NCBI RefSeq assembly: GCF_020179405.1
Contig: NZ_JAICBZ010000003.1
Coordinates: 1-64,000, forward strand
Source: Xinfangfangia pollutisoli
GTDB taxonomy: Bacteria; Pseudomonadota; Alphaproteobacteria; Rhodobacterales; Rhodobacteraceae
Reading direction: 5' to 3'
Length of the DNA: 64,000 nt
Below the pieces are notes generated by a model. That model was not told the origin of the DNA and made no database searches. It worked only from the letters and a program-made list of their open reading frames with translations. Both the position numbers and the translations under genes were made by a program. Positions 44,406 through 54,701 of this stretch are shown in pieces (position 1 is the stretch's first letter; each line of letters starts with the position of its first letter).

Positions 44406-45752
44406 TCAGGGCTTTTCGGTGGGGGCAAGCGTCGTCAGCCCCTTCAGGATGTCGACGGCATAGGCCAGCTGATAATCCTCGTCGCGCAGCTTGGCCGATT
44501 CCTCGGCCGCCGCCTGCTCTTCCAGATACAGCTTCTTCTCGTCCTCGGTCATCGAGTCATTGGTGATCGCGCCGCGCAGATCGGCCTCGCTGCGGCTTTT
44601 GGCGGCCGTCTCGCTGGCCGGATCCTGCGCCGGGTCGGCCGGCGGCGGGTCGGGCTGTTTCACCACGATATCGGGCGAAATCCCCAGCGCCTGGATCGAC
44701 CGGCCCGAGGGCGTGTAATAGCGCGCCGTGGTCAGCCGCATCGCGCCATCGCCCTTCAGCGGGATCAGCGACTGGACCGAGCCTTTGCCAAAGCTTTTGG
44801 TTCCCACCACGATGGCGCGGTGGTGATCCTGCAAGGCGCCGGTGACGATTTCCGAAGCCGAGGCCGAGCCGCCATTGATCAGGATCACGATCGGCTTGCC
44901 GTCGATCAGATCGCCGGGCTTGGCGTTGAACCGCTCACCCTCGGCGGGATCGCGGCCCCGGGTCGAGACGATCTCGCCCGAATCAAGGAAATCGTCGGAA
45001 ACCGAGATCGCCTCGTTCAGCAGACCGCCCGGATTGTTGCGCAGGTCGATCACCACGCCTTCCAGCTTGTCCTTGCCGCCCAGCTCGTCAATCGCCTTCT
45101 TCAGCTCGTCGCGCACCCCCGGCGTGGTCTGGTCATTGAAGGTGGTGATGCGCAGCACCGCCACATTGCCGACCACCCGGCCCTTGACCGCGGTCAGCTT
45201 GATCGTGTCGCGGATGATCGACACGTCGAACGGATCGGGCGTGCCCTTGCGCACCACGGTGATGATGATCTCGGACCCGATCGGGCCGCGCATCAGATCG
45301 ACCGCCTGGTCCAGCGTCAGGCCCAGGATCGCCTCGCCATTCACATGGGTGATGTAATCGCCGGCCTTGATCCCGGCCTTGTCGGCGGGCGTGCCGTCCA
45401 TGGGCGAGATCACCTTCACGAAGCCGTCTTCCTGGGTGACCTCGATCCCCAGCCCGCCGAACTGGCCCTTGGTCTGCACCTGCATATCCTCGAAATCCTT
45501 CGCGGACAGGTACGAGGAATGCGGGTCAAGCGAGGTCAGCATGCCGTTGATCGCGGCTTCGACCAGCTTCGTGGTATCGACCGGCTCGACATATTGGGCG
45601 CGGATTCGCTCGAAAATGTCGCCGAACAGGTCAAGCTGTTCATAGACAGAACTGTCCCGCTTCGCCTCTTCGGCGATCAGGGGGCCCACCTGGCTGGTCA
45701 GGATCACGCCGGCAAGCGAACCGCCCAGGGCGGCCAAGACGAGTTTCTTCAT
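44406..45752 (-). CDS. ctpA: Carboxy-terminal processing protease (S41 family)
   Basis: A 448-residue periplasmic protease with an N-terminal signal/anchor, a PDZ domain (about residues 95-170, [10 protein letters not shown] onward) and the S41 core. The Ser/Lys dyad is S298 in GGSASASEI and K323 in FGKGSVQ, exactly 25 residues apart as in Prc/CtpA. A C-terminal tail rich in Asp, Pro and Glu follows. It sits directly after the EnvC-like gene (7-base gap), a common order in alphaproteobacteria that links it to peptidoglycan remodelling. Confidence 0.96.
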   Translation of the reverse strand: MKKLVLAALGGSLAGVILTSQVGPLIAEEAKRDSSVYEQLDLFGDIFERIRAQYVEPVDTTKLVEAAINGMLTSLDPHSSYLSAKDFEDMQVQTKGQFGGLGIEVTQEDGFVKVISPMDGTPADKAGIKAGDYITHVNGEAILGLTLDQAVDLMRGPIGSEIIITVVRKGTPDPFDVSIIRDTIKLTAVKGRVVGNVAVLRITTFNDQTTPGVRDELKKAIDELGGKDKLEGVVIDLRNNPGGLLNEAISVSDDFLDSGEIVSTRGRDPAEGERFNAKPGDLIDGKPIVILINGGSASASEIVTGALQDHHRAIVVGTKSFGKGSVQSLIPLKGDGAMRLTTARYYTPSGRSIQALGISPDIVVKQPDPPPADPAQDPASETAAKSRSEADLRGAITNDSMTEDEKKLYLEEQAAAEESAKLRDEDYQLAYAVDILKGLTTLAPTEKP

Positions 45753-45759
45753 TGCGATC

Positions 45760-46893
45760 TCATTCTCCGGTCGTGGCGGTCGCGGCGAACCATTCCGTCG
45801 GGTCCACGGGCGAGGCGCCCAATCTCAGTTCCAAGTAAAGCGTTTCCGATCCATCCGCGCCAGTCCCCTCGCCCGAGGCTGCGGCCACTTCGGCCGCCGC
45901 GCTGTCGGTGCCATCCATCAGGCCCAGCGGCGCACCCTGCGGGACGACTTCGCCCACCTGGCCGTAAAGCGTTCCCAGGCCGGCGAGAACCATCAGATAC
46001 CCGTCTCCGGGCTCGATCACGATCACATTTCCGTAGTCAAGCAGCGGGCCCAGATAGCGGATCGTCGCCGGCCAGGGCGCGGTGACCAACGCGCGGGGCC
46101 GGGTGGCCAGCGTCATGCCGGGGCGGCGGACACCGGCGGCATCGGCCTCGTCGGGCATGCGGATCAGCGTGCCCAGAACCGGCAGGGGCAGCCGGCCCAT
46201 TGCGCTGGCAAAGGGCTGGGCCACCGGCGCATCGGGGTTGCCATCGGCCGACAGGCCGGCTGCGAAAGCATCCAGCGTATCGGCCGATTCCAGCAGCGAT
46301 TTCAGCACCTCGGGGTCTTCGGTAAAGCGCTTGGGCAGATCGGTGCGGTCCGAGATCGCCTTGGACAGCGCGGTCCGCGCCTCTTGCGCGGCCTGCAGCC
46401 CCTTACCCAGCATGGCGCCCGCCTGGCCCTGCAGGGCGCGCAGATCGGCCATTTCCTGCAATTCGGCCTTCAGCCCCTCGGCCTCGGCCTGCAGGGCCGG
46501 GGTCACCTCGGCCAGCATCATCCCGGCCCGGGCGGTGCCCAGCGGCCCTTCGGGATGCAGCAACAAAAGCGGCCCCGGATTCTGTTCCATCCGCGCCAGA
46601 ACCGCGACCAGCTGGCCGATTTCCTCGCGCTTGGCCTCGAAGGACAGCCGCAGCGTCGCCTGGCGCAATTCGGCCTGGCGCATCGCCTCGCGCAGCGCCG
46701 CCAGCCCCTGCTCATAGGCGCGAATCGTCTGGGTCAGCGCGGCCACCCGGTCGCGCGCGCCCGAGGCCTCTTGCAGGGCCGCGACCGCCGCCGTCAGATC
46801 GGCCGAGGCGCGGGCGGCCTGTTCGGCCACTGTCTCGGCCCGCGCCGCGGCGGCGCTGACCAGCAGCGCAAGAAGGGCGGCGCGCAGGATCAT
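45760..46893 (-). CDS. EnvC-like murein hydrolase activator
   Basis: A 377-residue periplasmic protein: signal peptide to about residue 20, a long coiled coil (about 25-230), then a LytM/M23 domain (about 265-370). The zinc ligands of active M23 enzymes are missing; the HxH strand reads LYLELRLG, so it should activate amidases rather than cut peptidoglycan, as EnvC does. The ATG overlaps the gpmI stop by 4 bases. Confidence 0.9.
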   Translation of the reverse strand: MILRAALLALLVSAAAARAETVAEQAARASADLTAAVAALQEASGARDRVAALTQTIRAYEQGLAALREAMRQAELRQATLRLSFEAKREEIGQLVAVLARMEQNPGPLLLLHPEGPLGTARAGMMLAEVTPALQAEAEGLKAELQEMADLRALQGQAGAMLGKGLQAAQEARTALSKAISDRTDLPKRFTEDPEVLKSLLESADTLDAFAAGLSADGNPDAPVAQPFASAMGRLPLPVLGTLIRMPDEADAAGVRRPGMTLATRPRALVTAPWPATIRYLGPLLDYGNVIVIEPGDGYLMVLAGLGTLYGQVGEVVPQGAPLGLMDGTDSAAAEVAAASGEGTGADGSETLYLELRLGASPVDPTEWFAATATTGE

Positions 46894-48410
46894 GCGATCA
46901 GGCTTTTGCCGGTCATCTCGGACGGCTGGGGCAGGCCCATCAGCTGCAGCAGCGTCGGCGCAAGATCGGCCAGCCGGCCCGGCTTCAGGCTGGCGCCCGC
47001 CGGCCCGCCGACCAGGATCACCGGCACCGGATTGGTCGTATGCGCGGTATGCGGCGCGCCGGTGACCGGATCGACCATCACGTCGCAATTGCCATGATCG
47101 GCGCAGACGATCATCGCGCCGCCGGCCTTTTCCAAAGCCGCCACAACCCGGGTCAGACCCTGATCCACCGCCTCGCAGGCCTTGATCGCCGCCGGCAGGC
47201 TGCCGGTATGCCCGACCATGTCGGGATTGGCATAGTTGACCACGATCAGGTCATAGCCCTTCTCGATCGCCGCCACGAACTGGTCGCTGACTTCGGGCGC
47301 GCTCATTTCCGGCTGCAGGTCATAGGTCGCGACCTTGGGCGATTTCGGCATGAAACGGTCCTCGCCCGGGAACGGCGCCTCGCGGCCGCCATTCAGGAAG
47401 AAGGTCACATGCGGGTATTTCTCGGTCTCGGCCAGGCGGAACTGGGTCAGCCCGTGTTTTGCCACCCATTCGCCGATCGTGTTCACGATATCCTGCTTGG
47501 GGAACATCGAGGTCATATAGGCATTATGCGCCTGGGAATAATCGACCATGCCCAGCCGCGCGGCCAAGGCCGGGCGCGGGCCGCAATCGAAGGCGTTGAA
47601 GCCCGGATCGCCGATGGCGGCCAGGATTTCCCGCGCGCGGTCGGCGCGGAAGTTCAGGAAGAACAGCCCGTCGCCATCCTTCATCCCGGCATAATCGCCG
47701 ATCACCGTGGCCGGCAGGAATTCATCGGTCTTGCCCGCCGCATAGCCCGCGGCAATCGCCGCATCGGCGCTGTCGGCCCGCGCCTGGCCCTGGCCAAAGA
47801 CCATGGCGCGGAAGGCCTGTTCCACCCGCTCCCACCGATTGTCGCGGTCCATGGCGAAATAGCGCCCCGTCACGGTGACGATCTTCACGCCCCTGGGCAG
47901 CGCCGCCGCCAGCGCCGTCACCTGACCGGCGGCCGAGGTCGGCGCCACGTCGCGGCCATCGGTGATCGCATGGATCACCACCGGCACGCCTTCGGCCGCG
48001 ATCACCCGCGCCGCCTCGATCATGTGCAGCTGATGCGCATGCACGCCGCCCGGAGAGGTCAGCCCCGCCAGATGCACCGTGCCGCCCGACGCCTCCATCG
48101 CCGCGATGAACTGGCGCAGCGCGGCATTGGTGGCGAAGCTGCCCTCTTCGATCGCCAGGTCGATCTGGCCCAGATCCATCGCCACCACCCGGCCGGCGCC
48201 GATATTGGTGTGCCCCACTTCGGAATTGCCCATCTGCCCGGTCGGCAGGCCCACATCGGGACCGAAGGTCACCAGCGTCGCATGCGGGCAGGTCTGCCAC
48301 AGGCGGTTGAAGGTCGGCACATGCGCCTGGGCGGGGGCCGAGACCTTGGGGTCCGGGCCAATGCCCCAGCCGTCAAGAATGCAAAGAACCACGGGTTTCG
48401 GGGCGGGCAT
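46890..48410 (-). CDS. gpmI: 2,3-bisphosphoglycerate-independent phosphoglycerate mutase
   Basis: Mn2+-dependent glycolytic enzyme of 506 residues interconverting 3- and 2-phosphoglycerate. It has VVLCILDGWG, the phosphoserine site MGNSEVGHTNIGAGRV, HAITDGRDVAPTSA and the metal-binding NYANPDMVGHTG with CADHGN. Two ATGs are 6 bases apart; AGGAG abuts the first, so the second (48410) is preferred. It is the first gene of a gpmI-envC-ctpA-rppH operon. Confidence 0.96.
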   Translation of the reverse strand: MPAPKPVVLCILDGWGIGPDPKVSAPAQAHVPTFNRLWQTCPHATLVTFGPDVGLPTGQMGNSEVGHTNIGAGRVVAMDLGQIDLAIEEGSFATNAALRQFIAAMEASGGTVHLAGLTSPGGVHAHQLHMIEAARVIAAEGVPVVIHAITDGRDVAPTSAAGQVTALAAALPRGVKIVTVTGRYFAMDRDNRWERVEQAFRAMVFGQGQARADSADAAIAAGYAAGKTDEFLPATVIGDYAGMKDGDGLFFLNFRADRAREILAAIGDPGFNAFDCGPRPALAARLGMVDYSQAHNAYMTSMFPKQDIVNTIGEWVAKHGLTQFRLAETEKYPHVTFFLNGGREAPFPGEDRFMPKSPKVATYDLQPEMSAPEVSDQFVAAIEKGYDLIVVNYANPDMVGHTGSLPAAIKACEAVDQGLTRVVAALEKAGGAMIVCADHGNCDVMVDPVTGAPHTAHTTNPVPVILVGGPAGASLKPGRLADLAPTLLQLMGLPQPSEMTGKSLIA

Positions 48411-48467
48411 GGGCATCTCCTGCGTCTTGCGCCGGTTTTGTACGCCCCGCCGCGGCCGGCGGCAACG

Positions 48468-49358
48468 TCACAGTCCGGGGCGGCCCTGCTTTTCGCGCAG
48501 CCGCTGCCGCCACAGGGTGAACAGCCCCGCCCCCACGACGATCGCCGCCCCGATCAGCACATTCATCCGCAGGCTTTCCGAAAACAGCAGGAAACCCAGA
48601 AGCGACACGAAGGGCAGCTGGAAATAGGCGAAGGGCTGGATCGCCGAGGCCTCGGCCAGGTCATAGGCCTTGATCAGCAGCCAATGGCCCAGAACCGCCG
48701 TGCAGCACAGAACCGCCATCATCGCCCAGTCGCCCGCCGCCATCGGCTGCCAATGCATCAGTCCGAAGGGGGTGATCGCGATGGCCCCGACGATTCCGGC
48801 CCAGAAGAAGCTGGTCGAGGGCGCATCGTCGCGCGCGACATAGCGCGTCAGCAGCCCGTAGACCGCGAACATCAGCGCCGAGGCAAAGGGGAACAGCGCC
48901 CAGACCGAAAACACCCCGCTGCCGGGCTGCAGAATGATCAGCACGCCGACAAAGCCCGCGCCCACCGCCGCCCAGCGCCGCCAGCCCACCTTCTCGCCCA
49001 GGATCGGGCCCGACAGCATCGAGACCAGCAGCGGATAGCAGACGAAAACCGCATGGGTCTCGATCAGACCCAGCTTCACGAAGGCCACGACCATCAGGCA
49101 GATCTCGACGATCAGCAGCAGGCCGCGCAGCGCCTGAATGGCGGGATGCGCGCTGCGCACCGCCGCGCCCAGCCCACCGGGGCTGCGCATCGACACCAGG
49201 GTGACAAAGACCGCCATGAACCAGAAGCGCACCGTGACGACCATATAGACATTGGTCGCCGCCCCCAGATGGCGCGACAGCCCGTCCTGCAGGGCGAAGA
49301 CGGCAGAGGTGGCGATCATCAGCCAGATGCCGAGGCGGGTGTTCTGCGGACTGCTCAT
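48468..49358 (-). CDS. EamA/DMT family transporter
   Basis: A 296-residue inner-membrane protein with ten helices arranged as two EamA repeats. The first repeat ends around VGVLIILQPG and the second around GAAIVVGAGLFTLW, both typical. Substrate unknown; family members export metabolites. ATG 49358 gives a clean start (MSSPQNTRLGIW); the frame upstream looks non-coding. Confidence 0.9.
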   Translation of the reverse strand: MSSPQNTRLGIWLMIATSAVFALQDGLSRHLGAATNVYMVVTVRFWFMAVFVTLVSMRSPGGLGAAVRSAHPAIQALRGLLLIVEICLMVVAFVKLGLIETHAVFVCYPLLVSMLSGPILGEKVGWRRWAAVGAGFVGVLIILQPGSGVFSVWALFPFASALMFAVYGLLTRYVARDDAPSTSFFWAGIVGAIAITPFGLMHWQPMAAGDWAMMAVLCCTAVLGHWLLIKAYDLAEASAIQPFAYFQLPFVSLLGFLLFSESLRMNVLIGAAIVVGAGLFTLWRQRLREKQGRPGL

Positions 49359-49450
49359 CAGGGCCTTGGGGCGCGCGGGGTGTTTCGCCCCGGTAGCATG
49401 CCCCGGCGACGCGGGACAGGGGCGCCGCGCCCGGGCCGCCAGAATCCCGC

Positions 49451-49816
49451 CTAGCGGCGCCAGGCGCGGCGGCGGCGCGCCCACCAACGCCGCGCGCGGA
49501 TCGACCAGGCCGAGACCGGGGCCTGAAGGGCGGGGATGTCGATGGCCAGCAGGAACAGCCCGGCGGGCAGCATCCAGAGGCCGAGGATGGGCAGAAACCA
49601 CAACAGCCCGCCCAGCGTCAGCAGCAATGCCACCGGCAGGCGGATCAGCGCGGCGCGGTCGGATTGTAGATGGGCGATCCAGCCGTCGATCCAGGGCAGG
49701 CTGCGGCGCAACCGCGCGAATTGCCGGTCAAGCCGGGCGCGCCTGCGGTGGCGCAGCCGCTGTCCGTGCCCCGCGGGGGGCGACGGCGGCAGGTCGGGAC
49801 GGGGCTTGGACGGCAT
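49451..49816 (-). CDS. Small membrane protein with basic termini
   Basis: A 121-residue protein: a Pro/Arg-rich N-terminus, an amphipathic stretch (RLRRSLPWIDGWIAHLQ), then two close membrane segments (VALLLTLGGLLWFLPILGLWMLPAGLFLLAIDIP) and an Arg/Trp-rich end. The paired segment resembles small transmembrane proteins of the PGPGW type. Function unknown. It stands alone between the EamA gene and a 136-base gap before the DUF1491 gene. Confidence 0.7.
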   Translation of the reverse strand: MPSKPRPDLPPSPPAGHGQRLRHRRRARLDRQFARLRRSLPWIDGWIAHLQSDRAALIRLPVALLLTLGGLLWFLPILGLWMLPAGLFLLAIDIPALQAPVSAWSIRARRWWARRRRAWRR

Positions 49817-49952
49817 CGGCGTGTCGGGCCCTTTCGCAACGCGGACAGGCGCGCCCCGCCGGATGCGGGGGCGAAGCCCTGTTCTAAGGGAGATGTGTAA
49901 CCGGGGGATTGCAGGGGGGCCGGTCGCGGGCCGGTTGCCTGCTTGGCGCAGG

Positions 49953-50291
49953 TCAGTCGCCGGAAAGCCCGGGCTCGTCCAGCAGGGTGCGGCCCTGGCG
50001 GTCTTCGATCTCGATCAGCCAGAGGTCGGGGTCGCGGGCGCGGCCGCGGCGCAGCACGGCATCCACCTCGGGCTCGGCGCCTTCGGCCAGCACGGTCCAG
50101 CGCCGGCCGCCCGTGGCGAAATCGGTCTGGCGTTCGAAGGCGCGGGCCTGGCCGTCCAGCGTGGCCAGTTTCACCACCACCGCCCCGGCCGTGTCATCGC
50201 CCCGCGCGGTGACATAGGCCGGGATCGCGGCCGCCTGCAGCCGCGCCAGATAGGCCGCGACCCAAAGCCCCGAGGCCAGCCGCGCGGTCAT
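49953..50291 (-). CDS. DUF1491 family protein
   Basis: A 112-residue soluble protein with the DUF1491 pattern: RLASGLWVAAYLARL at the start, then TARGDDTAGAVVVKL and RDPDLWLIEIEDR. It is an alphaproteobacterial family of unknown function often next to era, as here. The 72-base gap to era contains the palindromes described at 50302-50358. Confidence 0.85.
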   Translation of the reverse strand: MTARLASGLWVAAYLARLQAAAIPAYVTARGDDTAGAVVVKLATLDGQARAFERQTDFATGGRRWTVLAEGAEPEVDAVLRRGRARDPDLWLIEIEDRQGRTLLDEPGLSGD

Positions 50292-50301
50292 GACCGCGCC
50301 T

Positions 50302-50358
50302 GAATTTTCGAAGAAAACTCTACCCTGGCGCCGATGCGCGTTTTCGTCGAAAACGCGC
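50302..50358. terminator. Two adjacent TTTTCG/CGAAAA palindromes after era
   Basis: 50336-50358 is a perfect palindrome with 11-base arms GCGCGTTTTCG/CGAAAACGCGC around one T, 5 bases after the era stop. A weaker copy (TTTTC, GAA, GAAAA) lies at 50305-50317, just before the DUF1491 start. No U tract follows on the minus strand. Confidence 0.6.
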
Positions 50359-50363
50359 GCCCC

Positions 50364-51275
50364 TCAGGCATCGCCATCGCGGAAATCCAGCCCCATTTCC
50401 GAATAGCGCTCGGATTCCTCCTGCCAGTTCGGCCGCACCTTCACGGTCAGGAACAGATGCACGGTCCGGCCCAGGAATTCGGAAATCTCGGCCCGGGCGG
50501 CGGTGCCGATCGCCTTGATCGTCTCGCCCTTGTTGCCCAGCACGATCCCCTTGTGCCCGTCGCGCGCCACATAGACCACCTGGTCGATCCGGGTCGTGCC
50601 ATCGGGCAGGTCTTCCCATTTCTCGGTCTCGACCGTCAGCTGATAGGGCAGTTCCTCATGCAGGCGCAGGGTCAGCTTCTCGCGCGTCATCTCGGCCGCG
50701 ATCAGCCGCATCGGCAGATCGGCCAGCTGGTCCTCGGGGTAGAACCACGGGCCTTCCGGCACCTCGCCCGCCAGCCAGTCGCGCAGATCGGCCACGCCAT
50801 AGCCGCGCTCGGCTGAAATCATGAAGGTCTTGGCGAAGGGGAAGGCGCCGTTCATCTTCTCGGCCAGGCCCAGAAGCACCTCGGCCTTGACCTTGTCGAT
50901 CTTGTTGATCGCCAGCGCCACCGGCCGGTCCTTCGGCAATTCATCGGCCAGCCGGCCGATGATCGCCTGCGCTCCTTCGGTCAGCCCGCGATGCGCCTCG
51001 ATCAGCAACACGACGATATCGGCATCCGCCGCCCCGCCCCAGGCGGCCTTGACCATGGCGCGGTCCAGCCGGCGCCGCGGGCGGAACAGGCCCGGCGTGT
51101 CGACGAAGACGATCTGCGCCTCGCCCGCCATGCAGACGCCGCGGATCCGGGTCCGGGTGGTCTGCACCTTATGGGTGACGATCGAAACCTTCGCCCCGAC
51201 CATCCGGTTCAGAAGCGTCGATTTGCCCGCATTGGGCTCTCCGATCAAAGCGACGAAACCGGCGCGCGTGGTCAT
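50364..51275 (-). CDS. era: GTPase Era
   Basis: Ras-like GTPase needed for 30S assembly. The 303-residue protein has G1 GEPNAGKST (residues 12-20), G3 DTPGL, G4 NKID, and a C-terminal KH domain (about residues 225-300, GHKGIVLGNKGETIKAIG). ATG 51275 is chosen with GAGG upstream; the longer frame adds residues outside the family. It follows rnc in the order lepB-rnc-era. Confidence 0.97.
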   Translation of the reverse strand: MTTRAGFVALIGEPNAGKSTLLNRMVGAKVSIVTHKVQTTRTRIRGVCMAGEAQIVFVDTPGLFRPRRRLDRAMVKAAWGGAADADIVVLLIEAHRGLTEGAQAIIGRLADELPKDRPVALAINKIDKVKAEVLLGLAEKMNGAFPFAKTFMISAERGYGVADLRDWLAGEVPEGPWFYPEDQLADLPMRLIAAEMTREKLTLRLHEELPYQLTVETEKWEDLPDGTTRIDQVVYVARDGHKGIVLGNKGETIKAIGTAARAEISEFLGRTVHLFLTVKVRPNWQEESERYSEMGLDFRDGDA

Positions 51276-51385
51276 GGGATCCTCATCATCAAGGCCGCAG
51301 GGATAGCGGGTTCCGCCCGGATTTGCCAGAGCCATGCCAGAGCCTGCCGGGGGGCCCTGCCTACGCCCTGCCCGCGCAGGCCCGG

Positions 51386-52069
51386 TCAGCCGCCTTCAAG
51401 CCGCGCCAGAAGCGCCTTGGCGGCGGCCTGTTCGGCCAGGCGCTTCGATCCGGCCCGGGCGCTTTCGCGCGCGCCATCGGCCAGGCTGACCTCGACGGTG
51501 AAGACCGGCTGGTGATCAGGGCCTTCGCGCCCGGTCTCGGAATACAGGGGCGGCGGCATGCCGCGGGCCTGGGCCCATTCCTGCAGCGCGGTCTTTGGAT
51601 CGCGGGCATCGGCCTCGACCGTGCCGATCCGGCTGGCCCAAAGCCGCAGCACCATGTCGCGCGCCACTTCGAACCCGGCATCCAGATGCACGGCGGCGAT
51701 CACCGCCTCCATCGCATCGGCAAGCAGCGCCTCTTTCCGCCGCCCGCCCGACAGCATCTCGGACCGGCCCAGCTTCAGCACATCGCCCAGGCCCACTTCC
51801 CGCGCAACCTCGGCGCAGCTTTCCTTGCGCACCAGCGCATTGAAGCGCGGCGCAAGCTGGCCCTCGCTGGCCTTGGTATCGGCGCGCAGCAGCGCCTCGG
51901 CCATGGTCAGGCCCAGCACCCGGTCGCCCAGAAACTCCAGCCGCTGATTGTCGGGCCGGTTCGGCGCCGAGATCGAGGCATGGGTAACCGCGCGCACCAG
52001 CAGTTCGGGCCGGCGGAAGCGATGTCCGATCCGGTCCTGGAACGCCGCAAGCTCTGCCGCCAGTCTCAC
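51386..52069 (-). CDS. rnc: Ribonuclease III
   Basis: Double-strand-specific endoribonuclease of 227 residues for rRNA processing. The catalytic signature [12 protein letters not shown] holds E45 and D49; the second acidic pair is in [12 protein letters not shown]-terminal dsRBD follows (about residues 155-225, with [11 protein letters not shown]). It is encoded 10 bases after lepB on the same strand. Confidence 0.97.
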   Translation of the reverse strand: MRLAAELAAFQDRIGHRFRRPELLVRAVTHASISAPNRPDNQRLEFLGDRVLGLTMAEALLRADTKASEGQLAPRFNALVRKESCAEVAREVGLGDVLKLGRSEMLSGGRRKEALLADAMEAVIAAVHLDAGFEVARDMVLRLWASRIGTVEADARDPKTALQEWAQARGMPPPLYSETGREGPDHQPVFTVEVSLADGARESARAGSKRLAEQAAAKALLARLEGG

Positions 52070-52079
52070 GCCAGGGATC

Positions 52080-52868
52080 TCACTCGACAGCCTTGAAGAA
52101 GCGGTCTGCCCGCCAGGTCCAGAAATACCACATCCGCGACCCGGCCGACGAGAAGATGATCCGGTCGGCGCGGCCGATCAGATATTCGGCCGGCAGCATG
52201 CCCACGCCCCCCGCGGCCACCGAGAAGCGGCTGTCGGCGGAATTGTCGCGGTTGTCGCCCATGAAGAAGTAATGGCCCGGCGGCACGGTGAAGACTTCGG
52301 TATTGTCGCCCGGTGCATTGTCGCGAATGTTCAGCACGTCATGCTTGACGCCATTCGGCAGCGTCTCGATCGCGCGCGACTTCTGGCAGATCGCGCCCTC
52401 GCCCACGGCGCCGTTCTGGCAGGCCGGGCGGTTGCGCATCGGGCCCTGCGGCTCGTAGATTTCCTCGAACATGCCATCGGGCTGCTGCGGCACTTCCACG
52501 CCGTTGATGTACAAGACCCCCGCCTTCATCTGCACCGTGTCGCCGGGCAGGCCGATCAGCCGCTTGATGAAATCCGACCCGTTGCCCGGATGGCGGAACA
52601 CCACCACATCGCCGCGCTCGGGGTCGCTGGCGAAGATCCGGCCCGAGATCGGGCAGATCGCGAAGGGGCAGGAGTATTTCGAATAGCCATAGGCCATCTT
52701 GTTGACGAACAGGAAGTCGCCGATCAGCAGCGTGTCCTTCATCGATTCCGAGGGAATCCAGAACGGCTGGAAGAACAGGGTGCGGAACAGACCCGCGATC
52801 ACCAGCGCCCAGAAGACGGTCTTGACGGTTTCAAGAATGCCGCCTTCGGATTTTGCCTTCGCCGCCAT
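52080..52868 (-). CDS. lepB: Signal peptidase I
   Basis: Inner-membrane serine protease of 262 residues releasing exported proteins. After one N-terminal membrane helix (about residues 15-33) comes the catalytic S42 in [10 protein letters not shown] and the general base K102 in [22 protein letters not shown] is the terminal family motif. The gene order lepB-rnc-era is widely conserved and suggests one operon. Confidence 0.97.
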   Translation of the reverse strand: MAAKAKSEGGILETVKTVFWALVIAGLFRTLFFQPFWIPSESMKDTLLIGDFLFVNKMAYGYSKYSCPFAICPISGRIFASDPERGDVVVFRHPGNGSDFIKRLIGLPGDTVQMKAGVLYINGVEVPQQPDGMFEEIYEPQGPMRNRPACQNGAVGEGAICQKSRAIETLPNGVKHDVLNIRDNAPGDNTEVFTVPPGHYFFMGDNRDNSADSRFSVAAGGVGMLPAEYLIGRADRIIFSSAGSRMWYFWTWRADRFFKAVE

Positions 52869-52922
52869 CTGCCTGCCCCTGATCCAGTGTCGGGGGGTGT
52901 TTGCGCGCCACTGCCGCCCAAG

Positions 52923-53339
52923 TCAAGCCGGGCCGGGCCGCAGCGGCCGGGCCTCGATCACCACGAAGGCCTGGGCCCAGGGGTGGTCATCGGTCAGGGT
53001 GACATGGATCACCGCTTCGTGACCCTCGGGCGTCATCTGCGCCAGCCGCTGCGCCGCCCAGCCGGTGACATGCATGACCGGCTGGCCCGAGCGCAGATTG
53101 GTGACCGCCATGTCCTTCCAGGCGATTCCCATCCGCAGCCCGGTGCCCAGCGCCTTGGAACAGGCCTCTTTCGCGGCCCAGCGCTTGGCATAGGTGGCCG
53201 CGACCGAGCGCGGGCGGCCCTCGGCCTTCTGCTGTTCGCGCGGGGTGAAGACCCGGTCGCGGAAGCGGTCGCCAAAGCGCGCCAGCGTCGCCTCGATCCG
53301 GTCGATATTCGCCAGATCCGTGCCGATCCCCAGGATCAC
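52923..53339 (-). CDS. acpS: Holo-[acyl-carrier-protein] synthase
   Basis: Transfers 4'-phosphopantetheine from CoA to apo-ACP. The 138-residue protein has [13 protein letters not shown] with the Mg2+ Asp, the FTPREQQ segment and [14 protein letters not shown] with the second metal Glu. The start is a GTG at 53339 with AAAGGGG upstream; no ATG fits. It lies between a DUF308 gene and lepB in a conserved cluster with pdxJ. Confidence 0.95.
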   Translation of the reverse strand: MILGIGTDLANIDRIEATLARFGDRFRDRVFTPREQQKAEGRPRSVAATYAKRWAAKEACSKALGTGLRMGIAWKDMAVTNLRSGQPVMHVTGWAAQRLAQMTPEGHEAVIHVTLTDDHPWAQAFVVIEARPLRPGPA

Positions 53340-53358
53340 GCGCAGGCCCCTTTGGCGA

Positions 53359-53877
53359 TCACTGCCCGCGTTCCTTCCAGGCCAGGCCCAGAAGAACCAG
53401 GCCCCAGCCATAGGTCAGCAACTCGACCGCCAGCAGGATCCCGGGCACCACGATGGCCGAAGACGGCAGGCCGGTGACGATCATCACCGCCAGCAGGATC
53501 GAGATCACCCCCGACAGCACCAGCGACCATTTCCAGGCCGGCACATCCAGCCGCCAGCCCAGCATCAGCTTCAGAAGGCCCGAGGCCAGGAAGCCCACCG
53601 CGAAGACGAAGGTCAGGGTCTGCAGCCCCGCGATCGGGTTGAACAGCATGATCGCGCCCAGCGCCAGCACGGCCAGGCCCAGAAGCGCGCCCCAGATCCG
53701 GTCCGAGCCTTCGGCCAGCCGCAGCGCGCCCAACAGGCCGACCAGCCCGGCCACGACCAGGCCGGCGCCGACAAAGGCATTCAGCGTCAGCGAGGCCGGC
53801 AAGGGAAAGATCAGCGCCACCAGCCCGGCCAGAATCGCCAGCACGCCCACGACCACAACCTGTTTCCAATGCGTCAT
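53359..53877 (-). CDS. HdeD-like DUF308 membrane protein
   Basis: A 172-residue inner-membrane protein with six hydrophobic helices in three repeated pairs (for example [14 protein letters not shown] and [15 protein letters not shown]), the DUF308/HdeD layout. E. coli HdeD is linked to acid resistance at high cell density; the role here is unknown. It is inserted between pdxJ (38-base gap) and acpS (19-base gap), which are often direct neighbours. Confidence 0.87.
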   Translation of the reverse strand: MTHWKQVVVVGVLAILAGLVALIFPLPASLTLNAFVGAGLVVAGLVGLLGALRLAEGSDRIWGALLGLAVLALGAIMLFNPIAGLQTLTFVFAVGFLASGLLKLMLGWRLDVPAWKWSLVLSGVISILLAVMIVTGLPSSAIVVPGILLAVELLTYGWGLVLLGLAWKERGQ

Positions 53878-53915
53878 CGCTTTCCCCTTCCTGCCTCTGC
53901 CGCCATCGCCCGGGC

Positions 53916-54671
53916 CTATCCCGGGTCGCGCGCGTCATCCATCCTGCGCCGCATCTCTTCGATCGCCGGCCCAAGGCCGCGGAAGATCGCCTCGCCGATC
54001 AGGAAATGGCCGATGTTCAACTCGCGCACTTCCGGGATCGCGGCAATCGGCGCGACATTCTCATAGGTCAGGCCATGGCCGGCATGGACCTCAAGCCCCA
54101 GCGAGGCCGCAAGCGCGGCGCCGCGGCGCAGGGCGTCCAGCTCGGCCGCCGCCTCTTCCGCGCGGCCTTCGGCATCCAGATCGGAATAATGGCCGGTATG
54201 CAGTTCGACCACCGCGGCGCCGATCCGGGCCGAGGCCTCGATCTGCGCGGCCTGATGGCCGATGAACATCGACACGCGAATGCCCGCCGCGCGCAGCGGC
54301 GCGATGAAGCCCGCCAGGCGCTTTTCATCGCCCGCGACGTCCAGCCCGCCTTCGGTCGTGCGCTCTTCGCGCTTTTCCGGCACCAGGCAGGCAGCATGCG
54401 GTTTCAGCCGCAGCAGGATGGCCTGCATCTCATCGGTCGCGGCGCATTCGAAATTCAAGGGAATGCCAATGCCGGCCCGCAGCGCCTCCATATCGGCATC
54501 GCGGATGTGACGGCGGTCTTCGCGCAGATGGGCGGTGATCCCGTCGGCCCCCGAGGCCTCGGCCAGGATCGCCGCGCGCAGAGGATCGGGCCAGGCCGAG
54601 CCGCGGGCGTTCCGCACCGTCGCCACATGGTCGATATTGACCCCCAGCCTCTGCTTGCCCGTCACATACAT
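53916..54671 (-). CDS. pdxJ: Pyridoxine 5'-phosphate synthase
   Basis: Condenses 1-deoxyxylulose 5-phosphate with aminoacetone phosphate to give pyridoxine phosphate (vitamin B6). The 251-residue TIM-barrel protein has [29 protein letters not shown], and VELHTGHY, then [15 protein letters not shown] near the end. The ATG has an AGGAAAAG site. It is followed by the acpS-lepB-rnc-era genes. Confidence 0.97.
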   Translation of the reverse strand: MYVTGKQRLGVNIDHVATVRNARGSAWPDPLRAAILAEASGADGITAHLREDRRHIRDADMEALRAGIGIPLNFECAATDEMQAILLRLKPHAACLVPEKREERTTEGGLDVAGDEKRLAGFIAPLRAAGIRVSMFIGHQAAQIEASARIGAAVVELHTGHYSDLDAEGRAEEAAAELDALRRGAALAASLGLEVHAGHGLTYENVAPIAAIPEVRELNIGHFLIGEAIFRGLGPAIEEMRRRMDDARDPG

Positions 54672-54701
54672 GCCGTCTTTTCCTGCTTTTACCGTATCAG
54701 C

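Noticed and set aside
47040-49454. 804-codon plus-strand open frame opposite gpmI and the EamA gene
   Set aside because: Same reasons: antisense to clear genes, no domain, no ribosome site.
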